Shown: one piece after another, positions 48,741 to 59,259 of the stretch
How the letters are laid out: each line of letters starts with the position of its first letter
Numbering within the stretch: position 1 is the stretch's first letter
Source of the DNA: Gemmobacter caeruleus
GTDB taxonomy: Bacteria; Pseudomonadota; Alphaproteobacteria; Rhodobacterales; Rhodobacteraceae
Length of the DNA: 64,000 nucleotides
Assembly (NCBI RefSeq): GCF_008271655.1
Contig: NZ_VKKX01000044.1
Location: forward strand, 295,763 to 359,762
Direction: 5' to 3'
The notes under the pieces: model-generated
The model's database searches: none
What the model saw: only the letters and a program-made list of their open reading frames with translations
Told to the model about the DNA's origin: nothing
Program-made: the position numbers and the translations under genes

Positions 48741-49841
48741 ATGTCGAACGGAACCGATCTTCCGCAAGAGAGCGCGCTGCGCACCGTCATTTCACTGGAC
48801 GCCATGGGCGGGGATCGGGGGCCGGCAGCGGTTGTTGCCGGTCTTGTCGATTCCGCGCGTCGCGATGCCGCGCTCGATTTCGTGCTTCATGGCGATGAGG
48901 CGATGCTGAAGCCGCTGCTGGCGCCGCATGGCGATCTGGCGCCGCGCATCACGCTGCGTCATGCGCCGCGCGTGGTGACGATGGAGGACAAGCCCAGCCA
49001 GGTGATGCGCCATGGCGAGGGCACCTCCATGTGGTCCTGCATCGACAGCGTGAAACAGGGCGAGGCCCGCGTCGCGGTCAGTTGCGGCAATACCGGCGCG
49101 CTGATGGCGGTCAGCATGATCCGCCTGCGCAAGCTGCCCGGGGTGAATCGCCCCGCCATCGCCTGCCTCTGGCCCTCGCGCAATCCCGGCGGCTTCAACG
49201 TGATGCTGGACGTGGGCGCCGATATCAAGGCCGAGCCGGAAGACCTGCTGCAATATGCGACCATGGGCGCGGCCTATGCGCGCAACGGGCTTGATCTCAA
49301 GCGGCCCCGGGTGGGCCTGCTGAATGTCGGCACCGAGGAACACAAGGGCCGGGCCGAGCTGAAGATCGCCCATGACCGGATGCTGGCGGCGCAGGATGCC
49401 GCGGGGTTCGACTTTGTCGGCTTTGTCGAGGGCGGCGATATCCCCTCGGCCCGCGTCGATGTGATCGTGACCGACGGCTTTACCGGCAATATCGCGCTCA
49501 AGACCGGCGAAGGCACGGCCAAGCTGGTGTCGGATTTCGTGCGCCAGGTATTCACCGGCGGCGTGATCGCGAAATTCGCGGCGCTGCTGGTGCTGAAATC
49601 GCTGCGCGCCATGGGCGAACGGGTCGATCCGCGCCGGGTGAATGGCGGGGTGTTCCTGGGCCTGAACGGGACCGTGGTGAAAAGCCATGGTTCGGCCGAT
49701 GCGACCGGGGTCTCTGCCGCGATCCGGCTGGCGGCGCAACTGGCGCGGTCGGGCTTCAATGACCGGCTGGCGGCACGTCTTGCATCTGCCGAAGCGGCGG
49801 GGCAGGATGCGACCGAGCAGAAAAGCGGTGAAAAACAATGA
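48741..49841 (+). CDS. plsX: Phosphate acyltransferase PlsX
   Basis: 366-residue enzyme forming acyl-phosphate from acyl-ACP for phospholipid synthesis. [40 protein letters not shown] and [18 protein letters not shown] are family motifs. The ATG at 48741 lies 25 bp after rpmF; the end overlaps the fabH start by ATGA. Confidence 0.96.
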   Translation: MSNGTDLPQESALRTVISLDAMGGDRGPAAVVAGLVDSARRDAALDFVLHGDEAMLKPLLAPHGDLAPRITLRHAPRVVTMEDKPSQVMRHGEGTSMWSCIDSVKQGEARVAVSCGNTGALMAVSMIRLRKLPGVNRPAIACLWPSRNPGGFNVMLDVGADIKAEPEDLLQYATMGAAYARNGLDLKRPRVGLLNVGTEEHKGRAELKIAHDRMLAAQDAAGFDFVGFVEGGDIPSARVDVIVTDGFTGNIALKTGEGTAKLVSDFVRQVFTGGVIAKFAALLVLKSLRAMGERVDPRRVNGGVFLGLNGTVVKSHGSADATGVSAAIRLAAQLARSGFNDRLAARLASAEAAGQDATEQKSGEKQ

Positions 49842-50809
49842 CAGTGCGCGCCGTCGTCCGGGGTGTTGGCCATTACCTGCCCGAACGGGTCGTTCCGAAC
49901 AGCGAGTTCGAGGCGACCATCGACACCTCCGACGAATGGATCAAGTCCCGCTCCGGGATCGAGCGGCGCCATTTCGCGGCCGAGGGGCAGACCACCTCTG
50001 ATCTGGGCGCCCGCGCGGCCGAGGCGGCGCTGGCCCATGCCGGGCTTGGCGCCGAGGAGATCGACGCGATCATCGTCGCCACCTCGACCGCCGATCTGAC
50101 CTTTCCCTCTGCCGCCACGATGATTCAGGCGCGCCTTGGCATGACCCGGGGCTTTGCCTTTGACGTGCAGGCGGTCTGTGCGGGCTTTGTCTTTGCGCTG
50201 GCCAATGCCAATGCGCTGATCGTTTCGGGCCAGGCGCGGCGGGTGCTGGTGATCGGCGCCGAGACCTTTTCGCGCCTGATGGACTGGACCGACCGCGGCA
50301 CCTGCGTGCTGTTCGGCGATGGCGCCGGCGCCCTGGTGCTGGAGGCGCAGGAAGGCGCCGGCACCCCAGAGGATCGCGGCATCCTCGCGACCGATCTCAA
50401 TTCCGACGGGCGCCAGAAGGACATTCTTTATGTCGATGGCGGCGTTTCGACCGGCACCACCGGCCATCTGCGCATGCAGGGCAAGGAAGTGTTCCGCCAC
50501 GCGGTCGAGAAACTGGCCGAAACCGCCCATGCCGCGCTCGACAAGGTCGGGCTGAGCGGCGCCGACGTGGACTGGATCGTGCCGCATCAGGCCAATATCC
50601 GCATCATCGAGGGCACCGCCAAACGTATGCAGGTGCCGATGGAGCGCGTTGTGGTGACCGTGCAGGATCACGGCAATACCTCGGCCGCGTCGATTCCCCT
50701 GGCGCTGTCGGTGGGGGTCGCGCGCGGGCAGATCAAGCCCGGTGATCTGGTCGTGACCGAGGCCATCGGCGGCGGTCTGGCCTGGGGCGCGGTGGTTCTG
50801 CGCTGGTGA
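49838..50809 (+). CDS. fabH: 3-oxoacyl-ACP synthase III (FabH)
   Basis: 323-residue thiolase-fold enzyme starting fatty-acid chains from acetyl-CoA and malonyl-ACP. The catalytic triad Cys/His/Asn lies in [23 protein letters not shown] and [31 protein letters not shown] is typical at the N-terminus. Start coupled to plsX. Confidence 0.97.
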   Translation: MTVRAVVRGVGHYLPERVVPNSEFEATIDTSDEWIKSRSGIERRHFAAEGQTTSDLGARAAEAALAHAGLGAEEIDAIIVATSTADLTFPSAATMIQARLGMTRGFAFDVQAVCAGFVFALANANALIVSGQARRVLVIGAETFSRLMDWTDRGTCVLFGDGAGALVLEAQEGAGTPEDRGILATDLNSDGRQKDILYVDGGVSTGTTGHLRMQGKEVFRHAVEKLAETAHAALDKVGLSGADVDWIVPHQANIRIIEGTAKRMQVPMERVVVTVQDHGNTSAASIPLALSVGVARGQIKPGDLVVTEAIGGGLAWGAVVLRW

Positions 50810-50894
50810 CGTTTCCAGAATGCTGACAATCCGGGCAGGCGGTGGCAGATAGTTCACCGCGCCTGTTTGAACAATCGCGCGCAAGTGGTTGATA

Positions 50895-50923
50895 TTGACT
50901 CGAAAACCCAAAGGCCTCAATCT
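50895..50923 (+). promoter_or_regulatory. Possible promoter of ihfA
   Basis: TTGACT (50895-50900), 17-bp spacer, CAATCT (50918-50923), 24 bp before the ihfA ATG in a 138-bp gap after fabH. The -35 is strong and the -10 weak. Confidence 0.4.
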
Positions 50924-50947
50924 GGATGAAAATCCCGGGGGGGACCG

Positions 50948-51250
50948 ATGAGTGAAAAGACGCTGACCCGTATGGATCTGAGCGAGGCCGTGTTCCGCGA
51001 GGTCGGGCTGTCGCGCAACGAATCCGCCGATCTGGTCGAATCCGTGCTGCAACATGTCTCCGACGCGCTGGTCGAGGGCGAGACGGTCAAGATCTCGTCC
51101 TTTGGCACCTTTTCGGTGCGCGACAAGTCGGCCCGGGTCGGGCGCAACCCCAAGACCGGGGACGAGGTGCCGATCAGCCCGCGCCGCGTGCTGACCTTCC
51201 GCCCCTCGCATCTGATGAAAGAGCGGGTCGCCAACGGCAAGAAGGGCTGA
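50948..51250 (+). CDS. ihfA: Integration host factor subunit alpha
   Basis: 100-residue DNA-bending HU/IHF-fold protein. [19 protein letters not shown] at the start, [22 protein letters not shown] for the beta-arm with the DNA-intercalating Pro, and [11 protein letters not shown]. It pairs with IhfB elsewhere. It is followed 8 bp later by a merR-type gene, the usual ihfA-merR order. Confidence 0.96.
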   Translation: MSEKTLTRMDLSEAVFREVGLSRNESADLVESVLQHVSDALVEGETVKISSFGTFSVRDKSARVGRNPKTGDEVPISPRRVLTFRPSHLMKERVANGKKG

Positions 51251-51258
51251 CCGGGGGC

Positions 51259-52152
51259 ATGAGCGGGGCCATGGAAAAATCGCCCGACGCCTTTCGCACC
51301 ATCAGTGAAGTCGCGGAGCTTCTGGACACGCCGGCCCATGTGCTGCGGTTCTGGGAAAGCCGTTTTCCACAGATCAAGCCGGTGAAGCGGGCGGGCGGGC
51401 GGCGCTATTACCGCCCCGCCGATGTTGCGTTGCTGTCGGGCATCCGCAAGCTGTTGCATGATGAGGGGATGACGATCCGTGGCGTGCAGAAAATCCTGCG
51501 CGATCAAGGGATTCGCCATGTCGCCCAGTTGGGCGGCGAGGACAGCCCGCCCGAGATCGAGGCGCTGGCCGAAAGCCTGGACCAGACGGTGATCGACGAG
51601 TCGCCGATCGACAATATCGTGGCGCTGACCGATTGGCGAAGCGGGACCGAGGCCGATGAAAGCCCCGCGGCGCTGCGGGCGCAACTGCGCGCCGCCCCGC
51701 CGCCGCCCGGCCCCGAGGAGCGGCGGCAATGGTCGCTGTTCGACCTGGACCCGCCCGAGGACATCGCCGCCCCCGAGCCGGCCCCCCTGCCCGATCCCGT
51801 GCCCCAACCCGAGATGGAGGCGCAGCCTGATGCGGCCTTTGTGCCCGAGCCGGAGCCCCCGCGCGCCGCAGAGATCGAGCTGCCCGCCATGCCCGAGGCA
51901 ATGGGGGAAGCCGCACCTGCACCGGCGATCGAGTCACCGACCGAATCCCCCCAGCCCCAGGCCGCCTCCGTCGATGATTCGTCGCCGCTCGCCGCGCCAG
52001 CCCCTGCTGATCGCCCCTGGATCGCCACACGGTTGCGCGACCTCTCCGCGCCGCTGCTGCCGGAAAGTCGGCACGGATTGCAACGCCTGTTGGCGCGGGC
52101 GCGCCAGCTGCATGGCCGGATCGCGCCGCTGAACCAGCCGCGACGCGGATAA
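51259..52152 (+). CDS. MerR-family transcriptional regulator
   Basis: 297 residues. The N-terminal MerR winged HTH (residues 12-80; [33 protein letters not shown]) is of the group without metal-binding cysteines, commonly encoded next to ihfA. The rest (about 120-270) is a low-complexity Pro/Glu/Ala-rich linker ending in a short basic helix ([15 protein letters not shown]). No effector domain is visible. Confidence 0.88.
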   Translation: MSGAMEKSPDAFRTISEVAELLDTPAHVLRFWESRFPQIKPVKRAGGRRYYRPADVALLSGIRKLLHDEGMTIRGVQKILRDQGIRHVAQLGGEDSPPEIEALAESLDQTVIDESPIDNIVALTDWRSGTEADESPAALRAQLRAAPPPPGPEERRQWSLFDLDPPEDIAAPEPAPLPDPVPQPEMEAQPDAAFVPEPEPPRAAEIELPAMPEAMGEAAPAPAIESPTESPQPQAASVDDSSPLAAPAPADRPWIATRLRDLSAPLLPESRHGLQRLLARARQLHGRIAPLNQPRRG

Positions 52153-52215
52153 TGTGGCGAGATGCGTTTTGCCGCTTGCCCCCGCCGGAATTATCGTTAT
52201 GTATCCGCGCAGTGT

Positions 52216-52293
52216 CGGGCCGTGGCGCAGCCTGGTTAGCGCGTCCGTCTGGGGGGCGGAAGGCCGCGAGTTCGAATCTCGCCGGCCCGACCA
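52216..52293 (+). tRNA. tRNA-Pro (GGG)
   Basis: 78 nt with encoded CCA. Acceptor CGGGCCG / CGGCCCG followed by A and CCA; D-arm GGCGCAGCCTGGTTAGCGC; anticodon stem TCCGT/GCGGA around loop CTGGGGG gives anticodon GGG; T-loop TTCGAAT. It begins 63 bp after merR. Confidence 0.97.
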
Positions 52294-52297
52294 TCGA

Positions 52298-52332
52298 AAA
52301 AGACCCGCCTCTGGCAACAGGGCGGGTCTTTT
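52298..52332 (+). terminator. Terminator after tRNA-Pro
   Basis: Twelve-base stem AAAAGACCCGCC / GGCGGGTCTTTT with an 11-nt loop, directly behind the tRNA and 20 bp before the next ATG. Confidence 0.9.
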
Positions 52333-52352
52333 CATAGGCTTAGGAGACGCGC

Positions 52353-53432
52353 ATGACCGCGACCGGAGTTCTGCCCGCACAAGAGCTGCGCCAGTTGATC
52401 GACGCCGGCGTGATCGCTGCCGATCCGGCGATCCTGCCCGCCCAGATCCAGCCTGCAAGCCTTGACCTGCGGCTGGGCCATGTCGCCTATCGCGTGCGCG
52501 CCTCGTTCCTGGCTGGCAAGGATCGCAGCGTCGCCGACCGCATCGCCGAATTCGAGATGCACCGCATCGACCTGACCGAGGGGGCGGTGCTGGAAAAGGG
52601 CTGCGTCTATGTGGTGCCACTGATGGAGCGGCTGGCTTTGCCGCCCGGCATCACCGCCGTCGCCAATGCCAAGAGCTCCACCGGGCGGCTCGATCTGCTG
52701 ACGCGCACGATCACCGATGGCGGCGTCGAATTCGACCGCATCGCCGAGGGCTATCACGGCCCGCTTTACGCCGAAGTCTGCCCGCGCAGCTTTTCGGTGC
52801 TGGCGCGGGCGGGGCAACGGCTCAATCAGATCCGGTTCCGGCGCGGTCAGGCGGTGCTGTCGGATGCCGATCTCCTGGCGCTGCATGCACAGGAACCGCT
52901 GGTGGACGGGTCGGCGGTGATTTCCGATGGTCTGGGCTTTTCGGTCGATCTGCGGCCCGAAAGCGGCGATCTGGTCGGTTATCGCGCCAAGCCGCATACC
53001 GGGGTGATCGACCTCGACCGTATCGGCCATTACCCCGCGGCCGAGTTCTGGGAGGATGTGCGCGCCCGCGATGGCAGGATCATCCTGGATCCCGGGGCGT
53101 TCTACATTCTGGTCAGCCGCGAGGCAGTGACGATCCCCCCGGATTATGCCGCCGAAATGGCGCCCTATCTGGCAATGGTGGGCGAATTTCGCGTGCATTA
53201 TGCCGGCTTCTTTGACCCCGGCTTCGGCCATGCCGCGGCAGGCGGGCGCGGCTCACGCGGCGTGCTGGAGGTGCGCTGCCACGAGGCGCCCTTCGTGCTG
53301 GAACATGGGCAGGTGGTCGGCCGGCTGGTCTATGAACGCATGGCGGCGCGGCCCGAGACACTCTATGGCGCCGGGATCGCGTCAAACTATCAGGGCCAGG
53401 GCCTCAAGCTCGCCAAGCATTTCCGCGATTAA
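52353..53432 (+). CDS. dcd: Two-domain 2'-deoxycytidine 5'-triphosphate deaminase
   Basis: 359-residue protein, about twice the length of E. coli Dcd, as usual for the alphaproteobacterial form with two dUTPase-like halves. ILPAQIQPASLDLRLG opens the first half, VANAKSSTGRLDLLTRTITDGG carries the Dcd active-site Ser/Arg segment, and HTGVIDLDRIGHY and YAGFFDPGFGHA lie in the second. It makes dUTP for thymidylate synthesis. Its start lies just after the tRNA terminator. Confidence 0.92.
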   Translation: MTATGVLPAQELRQLIDAGVIAADPAILPAQIQPASLDLRLGHVAYRVRASFLAGKDRSVADRIAEFEMHRIDLTEGAVLEKGCVYVVPLMERLALPPGITAVANAKSSTGRLDLLTRTITDGGVEFDRIAEGYHGPLYAEVCPRSFSVLARAGQRLNQIRFRRGQAVLSDADLLALHAQEPLVDGSAVISDGLGFSVDLRPESGDLVGYRAKPHTGVIDLDRIGHYPAAEFWEDVRARDGRIILDPGAFYILVSREAVTIPPDYAAEMAPYLAMVGEFRVHYAGFFDPGFGHAAAGGRGSRGVLEVRCHEAPFVLEHGQVVGRLVYERMAARPETLYGAGIASNYQGQGLKLAKHFRD

Positions 53433-53611
53433 CGCCCGATCCGCCGCAACAGCCGGGCCGCCTGCCGCGCCTTGCGCTGCATGGCATTGACCTGACGCGG
53501 ATCGGCACCGGCGCCCTTGGCCATCCGGTTCATGCCCTGCCGCATCACCCGGTTGGTCGCCCGGCGAAAGAGCATATTCGCAATTTGCTGAACCAGTTTT
53601 GCAAAATCCAT
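53429..53611 (-). CDS. Small basic hypothetical protein
   Basis: 60 residues, strongly basic, predicted helical: VQQIANMLFRRATNRVMRQG and MQRKARQAARLLRRIGR. It is a pattern seen in small Rhodobacterales proteins of unknown role next to scpB. It overlaps the dcd stop by 4 bases in convergent orientation, and its ATG lies 9 bp beyond the scpB stop. A TTTGCAAA sits in its first codons (53598-53605). Confidence 0.7.
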   Translation of the reverse strand: MDFAKLVQQIANMLFRRATNRVMRQGMNRMAKGAGADPRQVNAMQRKARQAARLLRRIGR

Positions 53612-53620
53612 CCGCGCGCC

Positions 53621-54253
53621 TCAATCCTCGAACAATTCGGTCTGACCGCTCGCCTCGTCTTCGTCGCCCGGCGTGGCCAGCGCCCCCGGCAAAGGCCGGC
53701 TGTCCAGCAGCCCCGCCGCGCGCAGATCCTTGAGCCCCGGCAGATCGCGCGCCGATTCGAGGCCGAAATGATCGAGAAAGGATTCCGTCACCACAAAGGT
53801 CACCGGGCGGCCCGGGGTCATGCGGCGGCGGCCAAAGCGGATCCATTCCATTTCCAGCAGCTGATCAATAGTGCCGCGGCTGACCGCGACGCCGCGAATC
53901 TCCTCGATCTCGGCGCGGGTGACCGGCTGGTGATAGGCAATGATCGCCAGCGTCTCGATCGCGGCGCGGCTGAGCTTGCGCTGCTCGATCACCTCTTTCT
54001 GCATCAGATAGCCCAGATCGGGCGCGGTGCGGATCGCCCAGGCATCGCCCACCCGCACGATGCGCACGCCGCGCCCCTCATAGCGGCGGCGCAGATAGGC
54101 CAGGGCCTCGGCCGGGTCGCAGCCATGCGGCATCCGGCGTTCCAGTTCGGCCACGGTCACCGGCTCGGCGGCGGCGAACAGGATCGCCTCCACCATGCGT
54201 TCCTGCTCCGCGATCGGGGGGGCGTCGAACAGGCTTTGTTCGGTCTCGCTCAT
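53621..54253 (-). CDS. scpB: Segregation and condensation protein ScpB
   Basis: 210-residue winged-helix kleisin-associated subunit of the SMC-ScpAB condensin. MVEAILFAAAEPVTVAELERR and LSRAAIETLAIIAYHQPVTR with IEEIRGVAVSRGTIDQLLE are diagnostic. The ATG overlaps the scpA stop. Confidence 0.95.
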   Translation of the reverse strand: MSETEQSLFDAPPIAEQERMVEAILFAAAEPVTVAELERRMPHGCDPAEALAYLRRRYEGRGVRIVRVGDAWAIRTAPDLGYLMQKEVIEQRKLSRAAIETLAIIAYHQPVTRAEIEEIRGVAVSRGTIDQLLEMEWIRFGRRRMTPGRPVTFVVTESFLDHFGLESARDLPGLKDLRAAGLLDSRPLPGALATPGDEDEASGQTELFED

Positions 54254-55044
54254 TCACCCTCCTTGCGACGGATCTGGATCGGGGCAAAGGTTTCGCCCTG
54301 GCGGATCTGGATCTGTCCGCGCTTGGCCATTTCCAGCACCGCCGCGAAATGCGCCGCCAGCGAGGAGCGCCGGCGCATCGGATGGGCATCCCAGCCCTCG
54401 GGCATCCAGCTTTCCAGATCGGACCAGTCGCCGACATAGCCGATCAGCCCGCGCATCCGGTCCAGCGCCTGTTCCATGGTGAACACGTCGTGACGATCCA
54501 TCACGAAGGGGCGGAATTCGTCCTTGGTGCGGATGCGGGCATAGGCGCGCATCAGGTCGATCAGCGCGGCGGAATAGACCACCTTGCGGCTGCGCGCGAC
54601 CTCTTCGGTCTGACCGCGCACAAAGAAATCGCGCCCGCGCTGGTCCCGCGCCATCAGCCGCGCCGCCACTTCGCGCATGGCTTGCAGGCGTTCGAGCTGA
54701 AAGGCCAGATGGGCGGCCAGATCCTCGGCGCTCGGCCCGTCTTCGGTCGGGTCGGGTGGCAGCAACAGGCGCGATTTCAGATAGGCGAGCCAGGCCGCCA
54801 TCACCAGATAATCCGCGGCAAGTTCGATCCGCAACGCCTTGGCCTTGTTGACGAAACCCAGATACTGCTCGGCCAGTTGAAGGACCGAGATGCGCCGCAG
54901 GTCAACCTTTTGACTGCGCGACAGCGACAAGAGCAGATCGAGCGGCCCCTCGAACCCGTCCACATCGACGATCAGCGCCTCGGCGGCCAGCCTGTCGCTG
55001 ACGCTCTGGTCCTTCTGTTCGTCGATCCAGTCGCGGTCAGACAT
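54250..55044 (-). CDS. scpA: Segregation and condensation protein ScpA
   Basis: 264-residue kleisin. FEGPLDLLLSLSRSQKVDLR at the N-terminal SMC-neck binding part, DYLVMAAWLAYLKSRLLLP, and a C-terminal winged helix (HFAAVLEMAKRGQIQIRQGETF) binding the SMC cap. MSDRDW was chosen as start; it overlaps the nagZ stop by 8 bases. Confidence 0.95.
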   Translation of the reverse strand: MSDRDWIDEQKDQSVSDRLAAEALIVDVDGFEGPLDLLLSLSRSQKVDLRRISVLQLAEQYLGFVNKAKALRIELAADYLVMAAWLAYLKSRLLLPPDPTEDGPSAEDLAAHLAFQLERLQAMREVAARLMARDQRGRDFFVRGQTEEVARSRKVVYSAALIDLMRAYARIRTKDEFRPFVMDRHDVFTMEQALDRMRGLIGYVGDWSDLESWMPEGWDAHPMRRRSSLAAHFAAVLEMAKRGQIQIRQGETFAPIQIRRKEGE

Positions 55045-56053
55045 GGGGCATGTCCGCCCCCAGCAGCGCGTCATGTTCGGCCCGGAAGGCGGCCAGATCG
55101 GCCGGTTCGGGCGGCAGGCGGCGCGCCAGCGCGGCCTCTGCGCGGCGGCTGGCAGCGGGCGTCATGCGGCCGGCAGCGGCGACCACGGCCTGCATCTCGG
55201 CCAGGTCGCCCTTGCAATGCAGCGCCAGATCGCAGCCCGCGCCGATTGCCCGCGCCGCGCGTTCGCCCAAGCTGCCCGAAAGCGCCTGCATGTTCAGATC
55301 ATCCGACATGATCAGCCCGTCAAAGCCGATTTCCTGCCGCATGACCTGCATCATGCGCGGCGAACAGGTGGCCGGCGCCTCGTCATAGGCGGAAAAGACG
55401 ATATGCGCGGTCATCGCCATCGGCAGATCGGCCAGGGCATGGAAGGGCGCGAAATCAATGGCTTGCAGGGTTTCGCGCGGCGCGGTGACGCGCGGCAGGT
55501 CGTGATGCGTGTCGCCGCTGGCGCGGCCATGGCCGGGCATATGCTTCATCACCGGCAGCACGCCGCCCGCCAGATGCCCCTCGGCCAGCGCGCGGCCCAG
55601 TTGGGCCACGGGGCCGGCCTCGGTGCCATAGCAGCGGTTCAACAGAAAGGGATGGGTGACCCCGGTCGCGATATCGAGGCAGGGCGCACAATTGCTGTCG
55701 ATGCCGACAGCGCGCAGTTCGGCCGCGATCAGCCTGCCGCGCAGCCACATCATGCGCGCAGCCCCCGCCCCCGCAGCCCTCACCGCCTCCAGCGGCGGCA
55801 GCCATTCCGACCAATGCGGCGCGCGCAGGCGCTGCACCCGGCCGCCTTCCTGATCCACCAGCACCGGCGCGTCGCGCCCGACCGCGTCGCGCAGATCGGC
55901 GGTCAGCCGAGCGACCTGGGCCGGGGTTTCGACATTGCGGGCAAAGAGGATGAAACCCCAGGGATCGGCCTCGCGGAAAAAGGCGCGTTCCTCGGGGCCG
56001 AGGGTCAGGCCGGCGCATCCCAGTATCGTGGCGCCATGGGGGGCGGCACTCAT
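55037..56053 (-). CDS. nagZ: Beta-N-acetylhexosaminidase NagZ
   Basis: 338-residue GH3 enzyme of cytoplasmic muropeptide recycling. FILFARNVETPAQV, VDQEGGRVQRL, the His-bearing loop KHMPGHGRASGDTHHDLP, and the nucleophile Asp in FDGLIMSDDLNMQAL are all present. The ATG overlaps the SPOR gene stop. Its linkage with scpAB is typical of Rhodobacterales. Confidence 0.95.
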   Translation of the reverse strand: MSAAPHGATILGCAGLTLGPEERAFFREADPWGFILFARNVETPAQVARLTADLRDAVGRDAPVLVDQEGGRVQRLRAPHWSEWLPPLEAVRAAGAGAARMMWLRGRLIAAELRAVGIDSNCAPCLDIATGVTHPFLLNRCYGTEAGPVAQLGRALAEGHLAGGVLPVMKHMPGHGRASGDTHHDLPRVTAPRETLQAIDFAPFHALADLPMAMTAHIVFSAYDEAPATCSPRMMQVMRQEIGFDGLIMSDDLNMQALSGSLGERAARAIGAGCDLALHCKGDLAEMQAVVAAAGRMTPAASRRAEAALARRLPPEPADLAAFRAEHDALLGADMPHV

Positions 56054-57102
56054 CGCAGGGTGACCGGGATGCAATCGGTGCTTTCGGCGGTCAGCGCGGC
56101 GCAGAAGCGGCGGGCATCGGCCTCATCGGCAAAGCCTTCGGCGCGCAGGCGATAGAAGGTGCGCCCGCCGCTTTCGGCGGCCTGCACCACGCGGCCCTTG
56201 CCCGCCATCAATTCGCCAAAGCGGCCCGCGATGCGATCCCAGGCGGCGCGGGCCTCATCCTCGCTGTCAAAGGCGCCGAACTGCACCAGCCGGGTGCCAA
56301 GCGCCAGCGCCGCCGGATCGACCTCCCGCGCTGCGATGCCAAGGGCCGCGGCCACGGCGGCATCGGTGGCAGAGGGCGCGGCAGCGCCGGCCAGCGCGCC
56401 GGGCCGGGCCAGCGGCCGGATCGAGCGGCCCAACCCGCCCGCCACCACAGGCGCGGACTCAGACCCCACTTCGGGCGCGCTCAGCGGCGCCGCCCCGGCG
56501 GCAAGACTATCGGCCAAAGCCAGAACATCGGCCGGGGCGCCGGCCCCAGCCTCATCGCCCAGAGGTGCGACGGTGGTCAGCGGATCCAGCGGCAGGTCGG
56601 TGATCGCGGCCTCAGCCACGCCATCGGCCGCAGGCAGCGCGACCGGCTCTTGCGCGACGGGGGCCAGCAGTTCGGCCGGTGGTTCGGGCGCAAGGCCCGG
56701 CCCGTCCTCGGCCGCCAGATCGACCGGACGCGGCGCCAGCACGATTTCATCGGGCAAGGGCGTCGCCACCCCGACCGCCGCAACATCGTTGACCGAAAGC
56801 CCCTGATGCGCCGTCACCTCGCCGCCGGGATTTTCCGGCGCGACGCGCATCGGCCCTTCGACCGCCTTGATGACGGGAATGCCCAGAACATTGCGCACGG
56901 CGATCTTGTAGCCCCAGACGCCCGCGCCCAGCAGCAGCGCCAGCGATGCCGCCGCGCCCAGCAGGTTCAGCATACGCCGCCCCTGGGCGCCACCGCGACC
57001 CGGCCCGCCCTGACGACGACCGCCCTGCCCCTGCGCCCGCCCGCCCTGACGGGGCCGCGGCGCGGCCTCCCCGGCGTAACGGTCATAATTCACATCAGCC
57101 AT
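56050..57102 (-). CDS. SPOR-domain membrane protein
   Basis: 350 residues. A Gly/Arg/Gln-rich cytoplasmic tail (1-43), one membrane helix (45-67), a long Pro/Ala-rich periplasmic linker (80-265) and a C-terminal SPOR domain (about 270-350; VQFGAFDSEDEARAAWDRI; RFCAALTAESTDCIPV). SPOR domains bind denuded peptidoglycan at the division site, so a cell-division role is inferred. It lies between argS and nagZ. Confidence 0.9.
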   Translation of the reverse strand: MADVNYDRYAGEAAPRPRQGGRAQGQGGRRQGGPGRGGAQGRRMLNLLGAAASLALLLGAGVWGYKIAVRNVLGIPVIKAVEGPMRVAPENPGGEVTAHQGLSVNDVAAVGVATPLPDEIVLAPRPVDLAAEDGPGLAPEPPAELLAPVAQEPVALPAADGVAEAAITDLPLDPLTTVAPLGDEAGAGAPADVLALADSLAAGAAPLSAPEVGSESAPVVAGGLGRSIRPLARPGALAGAAAPSATDAAVAAALGIAAREVDPAALALGTRLVQFGAFDSEDEARAAWDRIAGRFGELMAGKGRVVQAAESGGRTFYRLRAEGFADEADARRFCAALTAESTDCIPVTLR

Positions 57103-57172
57103 GCTCTGCCCCAAGCGTGCAGGGCCCGCGGGCCCTGACGGTTTGCCTGTTCCCCGGGCCGGGGCGCCATTC

Positions 57173-58915
57173 TCAGCGCATTTCCTCGACCGGAGTGACG
57201 CCCAGAATAGCAAGACCGGCGCAAATCACAACGCCCGCCGCCCGGGCGAGGCCGATTTTCGCCTGAGTCGTGGTCACATCCGCTTGCACAAAGCGCAGCG
57301 AAGGCTCGTCATTGCCACGGTTCCACAGCCCATGCAGGTCAGAGGCCAGCTCATAAAGGTAGAAGGCCACGCGATGCGGCTCGTTCCCCTTGGCGGCGAT
57401 TTCCACCAGACGCGGCCATTCGGCCAGCTTGGCGATCAGCGCCAGCTCCGCCGGATGGTTCAGCAGCGCCAGGTCTGCCGCCGCCAGCGTGGCGTCATCG
57501 ACCGCAACCCCGGCCTCACGCGCCTTGCGCAGCACGGAATTGATCCGCGCATTGGCGTATTGCACATAAAAAACGGGGTTGTCCTTCGACTGTTCCAGCA
57601 CCTTGTCGAAGTCGAAATCCAGCGCCATGTCGTTCTTTCGGGTCAGCATGACAAAGCGGGTCACGTCGGCGCCCACTTCCTCCACCACATCGCGCAGCGT
57701 GACAAAGGTGCCGGCGCGTTTGGACATCTTGAAGGGCTCGCCGTTCTTGTAAAGCTTGACCAGCTGGATCAGCTTGATGTCCAGCGGCACCCGGCCATCG
57801 GACAAGGCCGAGACGGCGGCCTTCATCCGCTTGACATAACCGCCATGGTCGGCGCCGAAAATGTCGATCAGCTGATCGAAGCCGCGCCGGACCTTGTTGT
57901 AGTGATAGGCGATATCGGGGGCGAAATAGGTCCACGACCCATCCGATTTCTTCACCGGGCGATCCACGTCATCGCCATGCGCGGTCGAACGGAACAGCGT
58001 CTGTTCACGCGGCTCCCAATCCTCGGGGGTCTTGCCCTTCGGGGGTTCCAGCACGCCCTCATAGATCAGGCCCATATTGCGCAGCGTGTCGATCGCGGCC
58101 TCGATCTCGCCGGTGCCATACAGCGCCTTTTCGCTGGAATAGACATCCATCCGCACGCCAAGCGCGGCCAGATCCTCGCGGATCATCTGCATCATGCGTT
58201 CGGTGGCGAATTCGCGCACATCGTCCAGCCAGACGGATTCCGGCTGGTCGATCAGGCTGGTGCCGTATTTGTCCTTCAGCGCCTCGCCCACCGGGATCAG
58301 GTAATCGCCGGGATACAGCCCCTCGCGGATTTCAGGCTCCAGCCCATTGGCCTCGCGGTAGCGTTCATAGGCCGAGCGGGCCAGCACGTTGACCTGCGCG
58401 CCGCCGTCGTTGATGTAATATTCGCGCGTCACGTTCCAGCCGGCAAAGGCCAGCAGGTTTGACAGCGCATCGCCCACCACCGCGCCGCGCACATGGCCCA
58501 CATGCATCGGCCCGGTCGGGTTGGCGGAGACGAATTCGACATTCACCTTCTGCCCGGCCCCCAGATCGGAGCGCCCGTAATCGGCGCCCGTTTCCAGGAT
58601 CGCCCTGGCCAGACCCTGCCAGACCACGGGTTGCAGGCGCAGGTTCAGAAAGCCAGGCCCCGCCACCTCGGCGCTGGCGATGCGCGGATCGGTGGCCAGT
58701 CGGGCGGCCAGCGCCTCGGCGATCACGCGGGGTTGCTGGCCCGCGGGTTTGGCCAGCACCATCGCGGCATTGGTGGCCATGTCGCCATGCGCCGCATCGC
58801 GCGGCGGCTCGACCGCGACGGCCCCCATGTCCAGACCGGCGGGCAGCAGCCCGGCCTCGGTCATCGCGCCCAGTTCGGTGATCACGGCTTTGCGCAATTC
58901 GGTGAAAAGGTTCAT
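57173..58915 (-). CDS. argS: Arginyl-tRNA synthetase
   Basis: 580-residue class I synthetase. HIGH-type motif [20 protein letters not shown], the [16 protein letters not shown] region in place of a canonical KMSKS, and a C-terminal anticodon-binding domain with the N-terminal Add1 domain present. [11 protein letters not shown] is the start. Confidence 0.97.
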   Translation of the reverse strand: MNLFTELRKAVITELGAMTEAGLLPAGLDMGAVAVEPPRDAAHGDMATNAAMVLAKPAGQQPRVIAEALAARLATDPRIASAEVAGPGFLNLRLQPVVWQGLARAILETGADYGRSDLGAGQKVNVEFVSANPTGPMHVGHVRGAVVGDALSNLLAFAGWNVTREYYINDGGAQVNVLARSAYERYREANGLEPEIREGLYPGDYLIPVGEALKDKYGTSLIDQPESVWLDDVREFATERMMQMIREDLAALGVRMDVYSSEKALYGTGEIEAAIDTLRNMGLIYEGVLEPPKGKTPEDWEPREQTLFRSTAHGDDVDRPVKKSDGSWTYFAPDIAYHYNKVRRGFDQLIDIFGADHGGYVKRMKAAVSALSDGRVPLDIKLIQLVKLYKNGEPFKMSKRAGTFVTLRDVVEEVGADVTRFVMLTRKNDMALDFDFDKVLEQSKDNPVFYVQYANARINSVLRKAREAGVAVDDATLAAADLALLNHPAELALIAKLAEWPRLVEIAAKGNEPHRVAFYLYELASDLHGLWNRGNDEPSLRFVQADVTTTQAKIGLARAAGVVICAGLAILGVTPVEEMR

Positions 58916-58965
58916 CTCGTCCGTCCTTCCTGACCCCCGGCTCTTGCCAGAGGGCGGAAGGCGGG

Positions 58966-59259
58966 TCAAGTTCGCGCCGCAGCCGGGCCGGGTTTCGTCA
59001 GGAAATGCAGACCCAGGATCAGCGCGCTGAGGCCCCAGACCGCCAGCGGCGTGGTGCGCAGCGCGGCCATGCCGGCGGCATAGCGCGGCGGATCGACAAA
59101 GGCGAGGCCGATGAGGGCCAGAACCGCCAGCACCGTCGCGGGCCGGATCGCGCGGTTCAGCAGTTCCAGCGCGGCCGGCAAGGCGGGGCTATCAGCCTCT
59201 TGCAGCAGTTCCGCGATGCGTTTGAGCCGCGCCGCGTCGGACAGAAAGCTCAGCCCCAT
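58966..59259 (-). CDS. GTA-type 3TM holin
   Basis: 97-residue protein with two clear hydrophobic segments (about residues 40-58 and 72-88) and a short amphipathic N-terminus ([14 protein letters not shown]). It matches the family described as the holin for gene-transfer-agent release (Pfam GTA_holin_3TM), by pattern and by linkage: its ATG lies 10 bases inside the end of the endolysin gene. It is predicted to permeabilise the inner membrane so the endolysin reaches the wall. Confidence 0.78.
   Translation of the reverse strand: MGLSFLSDAARLKRIAELLQEADSPALPAALELLNRAIRPATVLAVLALIGLAFVDPPRYAAGMAALRTTPLAVWGLSALILGLHFLTKPGPAAART

Noticed and set aside
49274-51211. 645-codon minus-strand open frame over plsX-fabH-ihfA
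   Set aside because: The plus strand holds three well-conserved genes with coupled starts; the minus reading is a GC-skew artefact.
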